DNA of 64,000 nucleotides from the NCBI RefSeq assembly GCF_000253255.1, contig NC_015580.1, forward strand, positions 1,749,001 through 1,813,000, given 5' to 3'. Made by a program: the position numbers and the translations under genes. The notes beneath the pieces are model-generated. The model saw only the letters and a list, made by a program, of their open reading frames with translations, made no database searches and was not told the origin of the DNA. Shown one piece after another: positions 16,960 to 24,222 of this stretch; position 1 is the first letter of the stretch; every line of letters starts with the position of its first letter. Origin of the DNA: Novosphingobium sp. PP1Y. GTDB taxonomy: Bacteria > Pseudomonadota > Alphaproteobacteria > Sphingomonadales > Sphingomonadaceae.

Positions 16960-18472
16960 TACGAACATTCTGATCGGCCTGGAAGACAACCACAAGGTAG
17001 AGGCCGCATATGCGAGGTTCCACAAGCTCGCATCAGCGCACAAGGTCAATGTCTTCGTCCACGAGGCTGCAAGTGAGGATATCGCGCGTGACAGAGATTC
17101 GGCGCGGCGGCAAATTTCGCTCAGTAAAATCGAGAAATATCTTGTTCTGAAGAAGCGTCGCGGTCTCTCGACGGACGAACTTGCCTTAGCTTACGGCCCT
17201 CTCAAAAAGCCAAACGACCTCGTCGATGCGACTCTTCTCCATGCGCTTGAGAGTGGCGCTTCAGATTTTCTTGTCACCCAAGACAAAGGGTTGCACGAAC
17301 GGGCGCAAAAGCGCTCGACCGAACTCGGGCGCCGTGTTCTTTTCATCGCAGATGCAACCGATCTCCTGGTCCAGACCTATGAGCCAAAAGAGGTCCCAAT
17401 CCGCCATGTCGGAGAAGTTCAGGCACACGAGATCGACCACAAGGATGGGTTCTTCGACAGCTTACGGGACGGATATCCAGAGTTCAATGAGTGGTGGCGG
17501 GAGAAGTGTGTCAAACAGCACCGCGCCTGCTGGGTCGTCTACGATGACGACAAACTCGTCGGTCTGATCGTTCGGAAGGATGAGACTGCTGATGATACGG
17601 ATGCCGTAACAACAGCTGACAAGATCCTGAAAATCTGCACATTCAAAGTAGCCCCTGAAAAGCGCGGCGTTAAACTTGGAGAGCTGCTGCTGAAGCAAGT
17701 CCTGTGGTATGCGCAGACGAACGGCTATGGTCTCGCCTACCTCACCACCTACCAGGACCAAGTCTCGTTAATGGACCTCTTGGAGTTCTACGGGTTTCAG
17801 AACGCTGGAACGAACGACCAGGGTGAATTCATCTACGAGCGAGCTTTTTCGCAAGACGGTCTCGACCGAAGCTCAGATGTGACCGACTTCGATTTGGCTC
17901 GTAAATGCTATCCAAGATTCCTGCTGGACCGGGAAACGCGCGGCTTCGGCATCCCGATTAAAGAAGCATACCATGACACGCTCTATCCCGACCTATGGCG
18001 GCCACGGCAGCCAGATTTGTTCGTAGGCGCATCCAAGGCTGATGCCCCAACCCGTCCCGGGAATACTATTCGCAAAGTGTATTTGTGTCGGGCACAATCA
18101 AAGCTGGGTCCTGCCGGTTCGGTGTTATTCTTCTATAAAGGGGTTTCACAGGAACCGCCTTCACAGGCGATCACGACGCTCGGCATTTTGGAAAGCGTTA
18201 GTCTGGCCAGATCCACAAAAGATTTGATGCTTCTCACTGGAGGCAGGTCGGTTTACAGCGAGAAGGAACTCGCCAGCTGGAATGCGACGGAAAGGCGACC
18301 GGTGAAGGTAATCAATTACCTCCTCGTCGCATATGTCGATCCGCCGATTTCGTTAGACGAACTGCGTACAATGGGTGTCGTGAACGGCCATCCTCAGCAA
18401 TCGATTTATGAGTTGCGACACGCTCAACTGGTCGATCTCGTCAACCGTTCGAATCTAGTGTTCGATGTATGA
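16934..18472 (+). CDS. PIN nuclease - GNAT acetyltransferase - PUA-like fusion protein
   Basis: A 512-residue three-domain protein. The PIN domain (about 1-150) has LIDTNILIG, the acidic HEAASEDIARD, NDLVDATLLHA and FLVTQDKGLHERA, so the metal-binding acidic set looks intact. The GNAT domain (about 165-320) has WVVYDDDKLVGLIV, KICTFKVAPEKRGVKLGELL with the acetyl-CoA loop, and a Tyr-rich C-terminal strand. The last domain (about 375-510) resembles EVE/ASCH folds: RKVYLCRAQSKLGPAGSVLF, then ITTLGILESV and INYLLVAYVDPPISLDELR. The ATG at 16934 matches the start of the PIN domain. It overlaps the XRE-ASCH gene by 26 bp and the kinase gene by 4 bp. It is probably the effector of the cassette. Confidence 0.82.
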   Translation: MSQQSYLIDTNILIGLEDNHKVEAAYARFHKLASAHKVNVFVHEAASEDIARDRDSARRQISLSKIEKYLVLKKRRGLSTDELALAYGPLKKPNDLVDATLLHALESGASDFLVTQDKGLHERAQKRSTELGRRVLFIADATDLLVQTYEPKEVPIRHVGEVQAHEIDHKDGFFDSLRDGYPEFNEWWREKCVKQHRACWVVYDDDKLVGLIVRKDETADDTDAVTTADKILKICTFKVAPEKRGVKLGELLLKQVLWYAQTNGYGLAYLTTYQDQVSLMDLLEFYGFQNAGTNDQGEFIYERAFSQDGLDRSSDVTDFDLARKCYPRFLLDRETRGFGIPIKEAYHDTLYPDLWRPRQPDLFVGASKADAPTRPGNTIRKVYLCRAQSKLGPAGSVLFFYKGVSQEPPSQAITTLGILESVSLARSTKDLMLLTGGRSVYSEKELASWNATERRPVKVINYLLVAYVDPPISLDELRTMGVVNGHPQQSIYELRHAQLVDLVNRSNLVFDV

Positions 18473-19005
18473 GTCAGAAGATAATCGCAGTGACCGGTAT
18501 ATCTGGCGTCGGCAAGACAACATTCATTCGCAAACTAGCCGAAAAAATGTCATTTCAGCACCTTACTGGTGGAAGCCTAATCGCTCGAGCGCAGGCGGGC
18601 AGAGCTATATCGCGAGATGCGCTTAGGCAATTTGACCTTGACGAAAATCAGCGACTTCTGGTCGAAGGTTTCATGGTGGCCCGAGACCGATCTGCCGAGA
18701 TGGTGGTCTTTGACGGACATACAGTCATAGATGGGCCTGCTGGATTGGCGACGATACCAGTCGATGTATTCGAAGCTTTGGGCCTCTGTCTAGTAGTGCA
18801 TCTCGAAGCCGAACCTGCCGTCATCCAACGCAATCGAAAACAAGATTCACGTCGGGAAAGACCCTCGTTAAACCTCGATGTCCTTCGCAATCACCAAATA
18901 TATTCACGACGGCACGCAATGGCTATTGCACAGGCCCTTGGCGTCGACTGCTTAGTCATCCAAGCTGAGGAGATATCAAAGCTAGAAGCCTGCCTGACGT
19001 CTTGA
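18469..19005 (+). CDS. P-loop nucleotide kinase-like ATPase
   Basis: A 178-residue protein with an N-terminal Walker A (TGISGVGKTTF, residues 9-19), an acidic strand VVFDGHTVIDGP near residue 83, and a helical region with RRERPSLNLDVLRNHQIYSRRH resembling the lid of adenylate kinase-like P-loop kinases. The size and layout fit small nucleoside or nucleotide kinases rather than AAA+ motors. Its ATG overlaps the stop of the PIN-GNAT gene (ATGA). As third gene of the cassette it may phosphorylate a nucleotide or RNA-derived product generated by its partners; the substrate is unknown. Confidence 0.8.
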   Translation: MSQKIIAVTGISGVGKTTFIRKLAEKMSFQHLTGGSLIARAQAGRAISRDALRQFDLDENQRLLVEGFMVARDRSAEMVVFDGHTVIDGPAGLATIPVDVFEALGLCLVVHLEAEPAVIQRNRKQDSRRERPSLNLDVLRNHQIYSRRHAMAIAQALGVDCLVIQAEEISKLEACLTS

Positions 19006-19562
19006 GGTCTGGCGACTTTTCATCACGAATAAATTTCAAAGTCGTGAGGCATCGTTTCTGCCATCATCAATCCGAACAAATGTCCGCTTTCCATCATTGG
19101 CGTTCGGCTACTGAACAACCGAGTTTGGGGCGCGAAGCTGACAGGTGGGTTTGCCGTCTGGAATGTCCGCTATCCAATCTGCGCTCTCGAAAGGCGACTT
19201 TCCGGACTGTCCGCATGAGCTGTCGTTCCCGAGCCTGAAATTGGCTCAATGGTGGCTTCGATCACTCTGCGCCGCATAGGAAACTCTAGGACCAGTGCAA
19301 TACAGCGGATACCCCTAGGGGCAGGACGGCCAACTTGAAAGAGGCGCAGCCAAGCCAATTCCGGTGCGTGACCATAGCTACGCGCGAGATGCCCGTACTC
19401 AAGGCTTCTCAGCACTCAATGCCTTATCGACCAGACTGCGAATTGCTTCTGCCCGGGAGGGGATTGGCTTTTGCTTTCCCCGCCAATCATCAAGACGGTC
19501 GATCCAACTGTGCGTAGCACGCATTTCGAAGCGGACGGACAACTGTTCCTCGGTCATGGTAA
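19006..19562. other. 557-bp region without a supported gene
   Basis: Short open frames occur on both strands (for example minus strand 19170-19415), but none has a convincing ribosome site. The stretch 19080-19210 has the look of non-coding repetitive filler: GTCCGC occurs repeatedly, as in TGTCCGCTTTCCA and TGTCCGCTATCCA. It separates the kinase cassette from the next small genes. Confidence 0.4.
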
Positions 19563-19601
19563 TTACGTAACACCCATTGACAGTGGGGTCAACTTACGTA
19601 A
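19563..19601. promoter_or_regulatory. two TTACGTAA palindromes 31 bp apart
   Basis: The 8-bp palindrome occurs at 19563-19570 and 19594-19601, each followed by C, so nine bases repeat directly with a 31-bp period (three helical turns). This is the arrangement expected for paired operator sites upstream of the small genes at 19673. The binding protein is unknown; the MerR-like gene downstream is one candidate. Confidence 0.45.
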
Positions 19602-19609
19602 CCAGTGGT

Positions 19610-19643
19610 GAACCGGTTGAAGGCGGCCACCTCCAACCGGTTC
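19610..19643 (+). other. strong hairpin before a small-gene pair
   Basis: Arms at 19610-19623 (GAACCGGTTGAAGG) and 19630-19643 (CCTCCAACCGGTTC) pair over 14 bases with one mismatch around a six-base loop. No T tract follows, so it is more likely a DNA- or RNA-level regulatory structure than a terminator. It lies 30 bases before the start at 19673. Confidence 0.5.
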
Positions 19644-19672
19644 TGACCACAATTCGTTTATGGAGAACGATC

Positions 19673-19834
19673 ATGGCTTTTGCCGCTTTACCGTTGCGCG
19701 CCCTTGCTGCGCAAGAAGGGCAGGTATTTCAAATTACCTTTGGGGAACTGCGGGACATTCGGGCTACTTTGAGGTTTGATGCCATCGGCCTCGATCATCT
19801 CCTTCTCTCAGGTCTTGTTGTGAGGTCGAAATGA
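19673..19834 (+). CDS. small protein, unknown function (53 aa)
   Basis: ATG with GGAGA eight bases upstream. The 53 residues (MAFAALPLRALAAQEG ... LDHLLLSGLVVRSK) form no recognisable domain. Support is the good ribosome site and the four-base ATGA overlap with the next small gene. No homologue recognised. Confidence 0.45.
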   Translation: MAFAALPLRALAAQEGQVFQITFGELRDIRATLRFDAIGLDHLLLSGLVVRSK

Positions 19835-20013
19835 CCGAGGCTAAAAGAAAACCTGTGTATCGAGCAACGCCAGGATGCCGGCTCGGCTGCGAATTATGCG
19901 AGGTGAGTTGTGCCGTCGCCACCAGAATTCGCGATGATATCGCTGCTCAACTCGTCCGGGCTGAAGCCGCTGTTCTGGCCATGCGTCCTAAAATACGGAT
20001 GACCCGGCACTGA
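19831..20013 (+). CDS. small Cys-rich protein (60 aa)
   Basis: A 60-residue basic protein with four cysteines in CRLGCELCEVSC near residues 17-28 (C-x3-C-x2-C-x3-C), which could hold zinc or an iron-sulfur cluster. It starts within the stop of the 53-residue gene. The tail is Arg/Ala-rich and helical. The clustered Cys is the only functional hint, and I cannot exclude a chance frame. Confidence 0.4.
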   Translation: MTEAKRKPVYRATPGCRLGCELCEVSCAVATRIRDDIAAQLVRAEAAVLAMRPKIRMTRH

Positions 20014-20141
20014 GTTTGCCTGCTGTTTACGATCGTCTGGATAGCAACGACACTTCACCATTAAGTCTCTGAAGTGTGCAGGTTTTCCGCACAGGTAATT
20101 TTTCTCTTTATTTGTAGGAAAAGGTCCCTTAGGCCGAGGCC

Positions 20142-20828
20142 ATGCCTCTTCCAGCCTCCCTCTTCCAAGGTCGCTACACCCGCCAGCAGATCGCAGATGC
20201 GGTTGGAATCGCAAGCGATCTGCTCGCCTACTGGATCAGGGAAGGCCTGCTGATCGCGGCCGAAGGCGAAGGACTTGGCAAAGGCAAGCACAGGTTCTTC
20301 GGGTTTGAGGCCGTGCACATCGCGGCAGTGTTGAAGGAACTTGGGCGTTACGGCGTCCAGACGGCCGGGCTGAAGCAGGTGGCGTCGCTTCTATGGGGTG
20401 TCTTCGCCTTTGGTTCGAAGCACCCGGACATCACCGAAAGCGACATGCTTCGAGCGGCCTATCTGCGCAGAGCCCGAGCAAAATATCCAGCGCGGGCTTC
20501 GCTTGCTCAGGGGGAGGAAGAGGCCTCGAGAGAGGATTACGGCAGTTTCGAGGATTGGCTCGAGCATCATACGGACACGACCGAGAAGGCATTCGAAATC
20601 GAACCGTGGCTCGATGAAAAGGCGCAGCTGCGGTTCGCACTCTACTTTGATCTGTTCGCAGAGAATGTCTTCGATCAGGAGCACACACGCTGGATGTTTT
20701 TCCATGAGGACGATCAGCTGATTGCTGTTCCTGAGGAATTTTACACTGGACCGTACGATCTGGAAAACGTGCCCAGCTACATCATGGTTGACCTGTCACT
20801 GATCATCAAGCCGCTCTGGATGCTCTAG
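20142..20828 (+). CDS. MerR-like HTH protein
   Basis: A 228-residue protein. Residues about 10-75 form a MerR-type winged helix (YTRQQIADAVGIASDLLAYW, then GKGKHRFFGFEAVHIAAVLKEL). After an acidic, helical middle (EEEASREDYGSFEDWLEHH), the C-terminal half (YFDLFAENVFDQEHTRWMFF; PSYIMVDLSLIIKPLW) is a small mixed domain that does not match the usual effector-binding folds I know. The ribosome site before ATG 20142 is weak. It sits between the small genes and the AlpA-like gene, so it is probably a regulator carried by the integrated element. Confidence 0.7.
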   Translation: MPLPASLFQGRYTRQQIADAVGIASDLLAYWIREGLLIAAEGEGLGKGKHRFFGFEAVHIAAVLKELGRYGVQTAGLKQVASLLWGVFAFGSKHPDITESDMLRAAYLRRARAKYPARASLAQGEEEASREDYGSFEDWLEHHTDTTEKAFEIEPWLDEKAQLRFALYFDLFAENVFDQEHTRWMFFHEDDQLIAVPEEFYTGPYDLENVPSYIMVDLSLIIKPLWML

Positions 20829-20908
20829 CCGGCAGCATCAACGAAAACGGGCCGAGCGATGCGCCAACATCGTCCCGACCCTCACCACAATCGATCCTGG
20901 AGGAACAC

Positions 20909-21178
20909 ATGGCTGAGAAGCCCCATATCACACAAGACACTGAACAACAGCCCACGCGTGAGATGTACGTTTTCGGTGGGCGTGCCCCCATGGCGATCCT
21001 TCGGCTCCCCGCCGTCAGAGCGCGTACCGGGCTGAGCCGGGCGACCATCTACCGCAAAATCCAAAGTGCCGAGTTTCCCCGACCGCACCCGTTGAGCCAG
21101 CGGGCCGTGGGATGGCTGGAATCCGACATTGAAGCCTGGATCTCCAGCTGCATCGCAGGAGGTGCAAATGACCGCTGA
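20909..21178 (+). CDS. AlpA-family excisionase/regulator
   Basis: An 89-residue protein whose C-terminal 60 residues are a complete AlpA-type winged helix: ILRLPAVRARTGLSRATIYR, then FPRPHPLSQRAVGWLESDIEAWI. AlpA proteins are excisionase-like regulators of integrated elements; the founding member raises expression of an integrase. GGAGGA lies before the ATG. It lies 80 bp from the tRNA-Ser 3'-end copy, the position expected for a gene at the edge of an integrative element. No integrase is present in the window. Confidence 0.88.
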   Translation: MAEKPHITQDTEQQPTREMYVFGGRAPMAILRLPAVRARTGLSRATIYRKIQSAEFPRPHPLSQRAVGWLESDIEAWISSCIAGGANDR

Positions 21179-21260
21179 TATTGGGGGCATCCGTGGGGGC
21201 ATTGGCGCAGTTATTCAAGCAGAAAATAGATATAAATCAGGTATTTACGATGCAAATGAA

Positions 21261-21280
21261 GACTCCCTCCCGCTCCGCCA
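21261..21280 (+). other. tRNA-Ser 3'-end fragment, probable attachment site
   Basis: GACTCCCTCCCGCTCCGCCA matches the last 20 bases of a tRNA-Ser: end of the T arm, 3' acceptor strand CCGCTCC, discriminator G and CCA. The upstream bases do not continue as a tRNA, so only the 3' end is present, as left at the distal border when an element integrates into a tRNA gene. Orientation puts the intact gene and the element to the left. Immediately downstream, CATCCTAAA (21283-21291) and TTTAGGATG (21311-21319) form an inverted repeat, possibly the old tRNA terminator. Confidence 0.65.
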
Positions 21281-21416
21281 ATCATCCTAAATTGCGCAAA
21301 AAATCAGTAGTTTAGGATGCGTCTGGAAGGCGCGGCCAACGTTCTGCGCGGCGGTCAACCCGGAATACGGGTTGTAAAGGCGCCGCACCGCCTTTCGCTG
21401 CTGGCCAAAGTCCCGA

Positions 21417-22100
21417 TTACGCGGCCTGCAGGGCCTGCGTCAGCGCTTCTGCCGTGGCGGCCGAGGAGGCGGGGTTCTGGCCCGTGATCAGCAACCCGTC
21501 GCGCACGACGTGGGAGTGCCAGTCGGGACCGCTTGAGAACTGGCCGCCCTTGGCCTTCAGTTCGTCCTCGACAAGGAAGGGAACGACGTCGGTCAGTTCG
21601 ACGGCGGCTTCTTCGGAGTTGGTGAATCCGGTCACCTTTCTGCCTGCGACCAGCGGCTGGCCGTCGGGCTTGCGTACGTGGCGCAGGACCCCGGGGGCAT
21701 GGCAGACGAGAGCGACGGGCTTTTGCGCGGCGAGGAAGTCTTCGATCAGGGCGATCGAATGGCTGTCCTCTGCAAGGTCCCAGAGCGGGCCATGGCCGCC
21801 GGGGTAGAAGACCGCGTCGAAGTTTTCGGCCTTCACTGCGGCCAGCAGGACGCTCTGCGCCAGCGCGCCCATCGCTTCGGGGTCCGCTTCGAAGCGGCGG
21901 GTCTCGTCGGTCTGGAAGTCGGGCTCGTTGCTCTTGGGGTCGAGCGGGGGGCGGCCGCCCTTGGGCGAGGCAAGGGTGATCTGCGCGCCGGCCTGCTTGA
22001 GCGCGTAATAGGGCGCGGCGAGTTCCTCGAGCCAGAAGCCGGTCTTGTGGCCGGTCTCGCCGAGTTGATCGTGGGAGGTGAGGACGATCAGGACTTTCAT
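21417..22100 (-). CDS. DJ-1/PfpI family type 1 glutamine amidotransferase-like protein
   Basis: A 227-residue protein of the HchA/PfpI branch. It has VLIVLTSHDQLGETGHKTGFW at the N-terminus with the conserved Glu in a position typical of the fold, YPGGHGPLWDLAED, and the nucleophile elbow LVCHAPGVL with Cys near residue 125, followed by a conserved cap VTGFTNSEEAAVEL. Related proteins are chaperones, proteases or glyoxalase III/deglycases; the GHG...CHAPG set fits the glyoxalase-like group. AAGGAG lies before ATG 22100; an upstream in-frame extension has no family similarity. It is 13 bp from the aminotransferase gene and may be cotranscribed with it. Confidence 0.9.
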   Translation of the reverse strand: MKVLIVLTSHDQLGETGHKTGFWLEELAAPYYALKQAGAQITLASPKGGRPPLDPKSNEPDFQTDETRRFEADPEAMGALAQSVLLAAVKAENFDAVFYPGGHGPLWDLAEDSHSIALIEDFLAAQKPVALVCHAPGVLRHVRKPDGQPLVAGRKVTGFTNSEEAAVELTDVVPFLVEDELKAKGGQFSSGPDWHSHVVRDGLLITGQNPASSAATAEALTQALQAA

Positions 22101-22113
22101 GGACAACTCCTTG

Positions 22114-23274
22114 TTACGTTCTCGGCAGCCGGGCGAGGGCGTCGACAAGGGCGTCCACGTCGCTTTCATCGTGGTATAACCCGAAGCCGATGCGCAGGAC
22201 GTCGCCTCGGACATCGACGATCACGTCCTCGCGGCCGAGCATTGCCTTCCATAGCTGGGCACTGGGATGCGCGAAGGCAAGGAAGCGCGCTTGCGGTCCG
22301 GGGCCGGGCGGGTTGAGCAGGGTGGCTGCGGCAAGCGGGGTTTCCGCGATGTTTGCGAGAAGGTGGCGCTTGAGGCTTTCGGTCTTCGCACTGATCGCCG
22401 CGGTATCTAGGCCCTCCTCCGCCAGCATCGCGCGCACCGCGTTGAAGCGGTAGAGCCCGGAGGGATCGAAGGTGGCGCCAAGAAAGCGCCGCGCGTCGGC
22501 GGCATATTCGACGTGGCCCGATGGATCGGACAAGTCGGCGATCTCGGCATACCAGCCTGTAACCTGCGGTCTTTCGCCAAGGCCGGGCGGGGCGTGCATG
22601 ATCGCCACGCCTTCGCCGGACATGGCGTACTTGTATCCCCCTGCGAGGTAGAACAGCCGGTCGGCAACGCGCGACAGGTCGGTCTGCGTCGCCATGAACC
22701 CGTGATAGCCGTCTACCACGACCCACGGCCCTTCGGTGCGGGCGATCTCGGCAAGCCGCTCGAGCCCCGAGAAGACCTGCCCGGTGCCGAACATGACATG
22801 GCTGATCCAGACGAGATCGTGATCGCCCTCTTGCGCGCGGGCGAGGAAACGGTCCTCGAAGTCCTCTCCGGCGAGGGGCACCGTTTCCAGTTCGATCACG
22901 CCTGCCTCCAGCCAGCGCGCGGCCTGTCGGCGAAAGCTGTGGAACTCGCCGTCGCTGGCCAGAATGCGCAAAGGACGGCGCGGGTGGGCCGAGACGATGC
23001 GCACGAGGAAATCGTGCGTGTTCTGCGCTAAGACGACGGTGGATGGGTCGGGCAGGTTCAGTTCGGCGGCAACATGGCGCTGCGCTTCGGGCCAGGCCTC
23101 GCCCATGATCCGATCCCACTTGCGGTCGGCAAGGGCGGCTGCGTCCTGCCAGCAGGCAAGGTGGCCGTCATGCGAGGCGTCCGGCCACAAGTGGTGCGAA
23201 TGGGCGGCGAAGTGCAGCCTGCCGGGCGCAGCCCCGATGGCGCGGCTGAACAGGTGCTTGTGAGAGGTGCCCAT
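22114..23274 (-). CDS. class V aminotransferase-fold PLP enzyme (kynureninase-like)
   Basis: A 386-residue PLP-dependent enzyme of fold type I. Conserved points are QNTHDFLVRIVSA at the cofactor phosphate site, WISHVMFGTG, VVVDGYHGFMA with the Asp that binds the pyridine nitrogen, and LAGGYKYAMSGEG with the Schiff-base Lys at residue 215. It follows the tryptophan dioxygenase gene by two bases, so the two are one operon; a kynureninase-like cleavage of kynurenine is the natural guess. The protein is more divergent than standard KynU, and other reactions on kynurenine are possible. A longer open frame upstream on this strand is an antisense artefact and is not included. Confidence 0.82.
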   Translation of the reverse strand: MGTSHKHLFSRAIGAAPGRLHFAAHSHHLWPDASHDGHLACWQDAAALADRKWDRIMGEAWPEAQRHVAAELNLPDPSTVVLAQNTHDFLVRIVSAHPRRPLRILASDGEFHSFRRQAARWLEAGVIELETVPLAGEDFEDRFLARAQEGDHDLVWISHVMFGTGQVFSGLERLAEIARTEGPWVVVDGYHGFMATQTDLSRVADRLFYLAGGYKYAMSGEGVAIMHAPPGLGERPQVTGWYAEIADLSDPSGHVEYAADARRFLGATFDPSGLYRFNAVRAMLAEEGLDTAAISAKTESLKRHLLANIAETPLAAATLLNPPGPGPQARFLAFAHPSAQLWKAMLGREDVIVDVRGDVLRIGFGLYHDESDVDALVDALARLPRT

Positions 23275-23276
23275 GA

Positions 23277-24065
23277 TTACAGGCTGGTCCTGAGCGACCA
23301 GAGTTCCGGGAAGGCGCGCTTGGTCACGGTCGAGGCGAGATAGGGCACGCCCGATGTCCCGCCGGTACCGGGCTTGCCGCCGATGATGCGGCTGACCGTA
23401 AGCACGTGCTTGTGGCGCCAGGTGGACAGGGCATCGTCGATGTCGACCAGCTTTTCGGCGAGCTGATAGAGGTCCCAGTGGCGATGCGGATCGCGGTAGA
23501 CTTCCAGCCATGCCGCCTCGACCTGGGGGGATGGCTTGTAGGTCGCGCTGAAATCGCGTTCCAGAGCCTCGGCGGGCAGCGCGAAGCCGGCGCGGGCGAG
23601 CGCGCGGTTGGCCTCGTCCCACAGGCTGGGCTGCTGGAGCGCCTTCTCCATCGCCGCGCGCGCATGGGGCCGGTCGGCCTGGAATTCGAGATGCCCCGCC
23701 TGCTTGAGGCCGAGCAGGAACTCCATCGTGCGGAACTGGTCGGACTGGAAGCCCGAACTGCTTCCCAGCACCGGGCGGAAGGTCGAGTAGTCGCTGGGCG
23801 TCATTGTCGCGAGGACTTCCCAGGCCAGCGTCATCACCGACTGGATGCGGCTGACCCGGGCGAGGCTCTTGTAGGCTTCGACCAGGGCGTCGCGCTGCAC
23901 CAGCCCGATGGCAAGATGCAGTTCGGACAGGATCTGCTTGAGCCACAGTTCCTTGGTCTGGTGAATGACGATGAACAGCAGCTCGTCGTGTTCGTCGGAG
24001 ACGGGGTGCTGGGCGGCGAGAAGATCGTCGAGCGCCAGGTAGCGCGCGTAAGTCATGTCTGTCAT
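23277..24065 (-). CDS. kynA: tryptophan 2,3-dioxygenase
   Basis: A 262-residue heme dioxygenase that opens the indole ring of tryptophan to N-formylkynurenine, the first step of the kynurenine route. Diagnostic segments are TYARYLALDDLLAAQHPVSD, then HDELLFIVIHQTKELWLKQI with a distal-side His, and DYSTFRPVLGSSSGFQSDQF for substrate binding. The C-terminus has WRHKHVLTVSRIIGGKPGTGGTSG, split here by the quotation, containing the proximal heme His. Length is normal. ATG 24065 is chosen by homology; a TTG at 24083 is possible. It heads an operon with the PLP enzyme. No formamidase gene adjoins. Confidence 0.95.
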   Translation of the reverse strand: MTDMTYARYLALDDLLAAQHPVSDEHDELLFIVIHQTKELWLKQILSELHLAIGLVQRDALVEAYKSLARVSRIQSVMTLAWEVLATMTPSDYSTFRPVLGSSSGFQSDQFRTMEFLLGLKQAGHLEFQADRPHARAAMEKALQQPSLWDEANRALARAGFALPAEALERDFSATYKPSPQVEAAWLEVYRDPHRHWDLYQLAEKLVDIDDALSTWRHKHVLTVSRIIGGKPGTGGTSGVPYLASTVTKRAFPELWSLRTSL

Positions 24066-24222
24066 GGCCAAGGTTTGGACCAAGCCCCGGCGGTCCGCAA
24101 GCGCAGGAAACTATCCCTCGTTTCGCTTGCATTGGCCCGGTTCTGGGAGGATCCTCGCGACTCCGGCGCACCGCCACAAGAGCGGGCAGGACTTCAGGAG
24201 ATGCAAGCGCGAGGAGAGCGAC

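Noticed and set aside
19170..19415. 81-codon minus-strand frame
   Set aside because: No ribosome site and no domain; it lies in sequence that looks repetitive and non-coding.
21283..21319. 9-bp inverted repeat taken as a rho-independent terminator
   Set aside because: The loop is 19 bases, the stem is A+T-rich and no T tract follows; described only as a possible remnant beside the attachment site.
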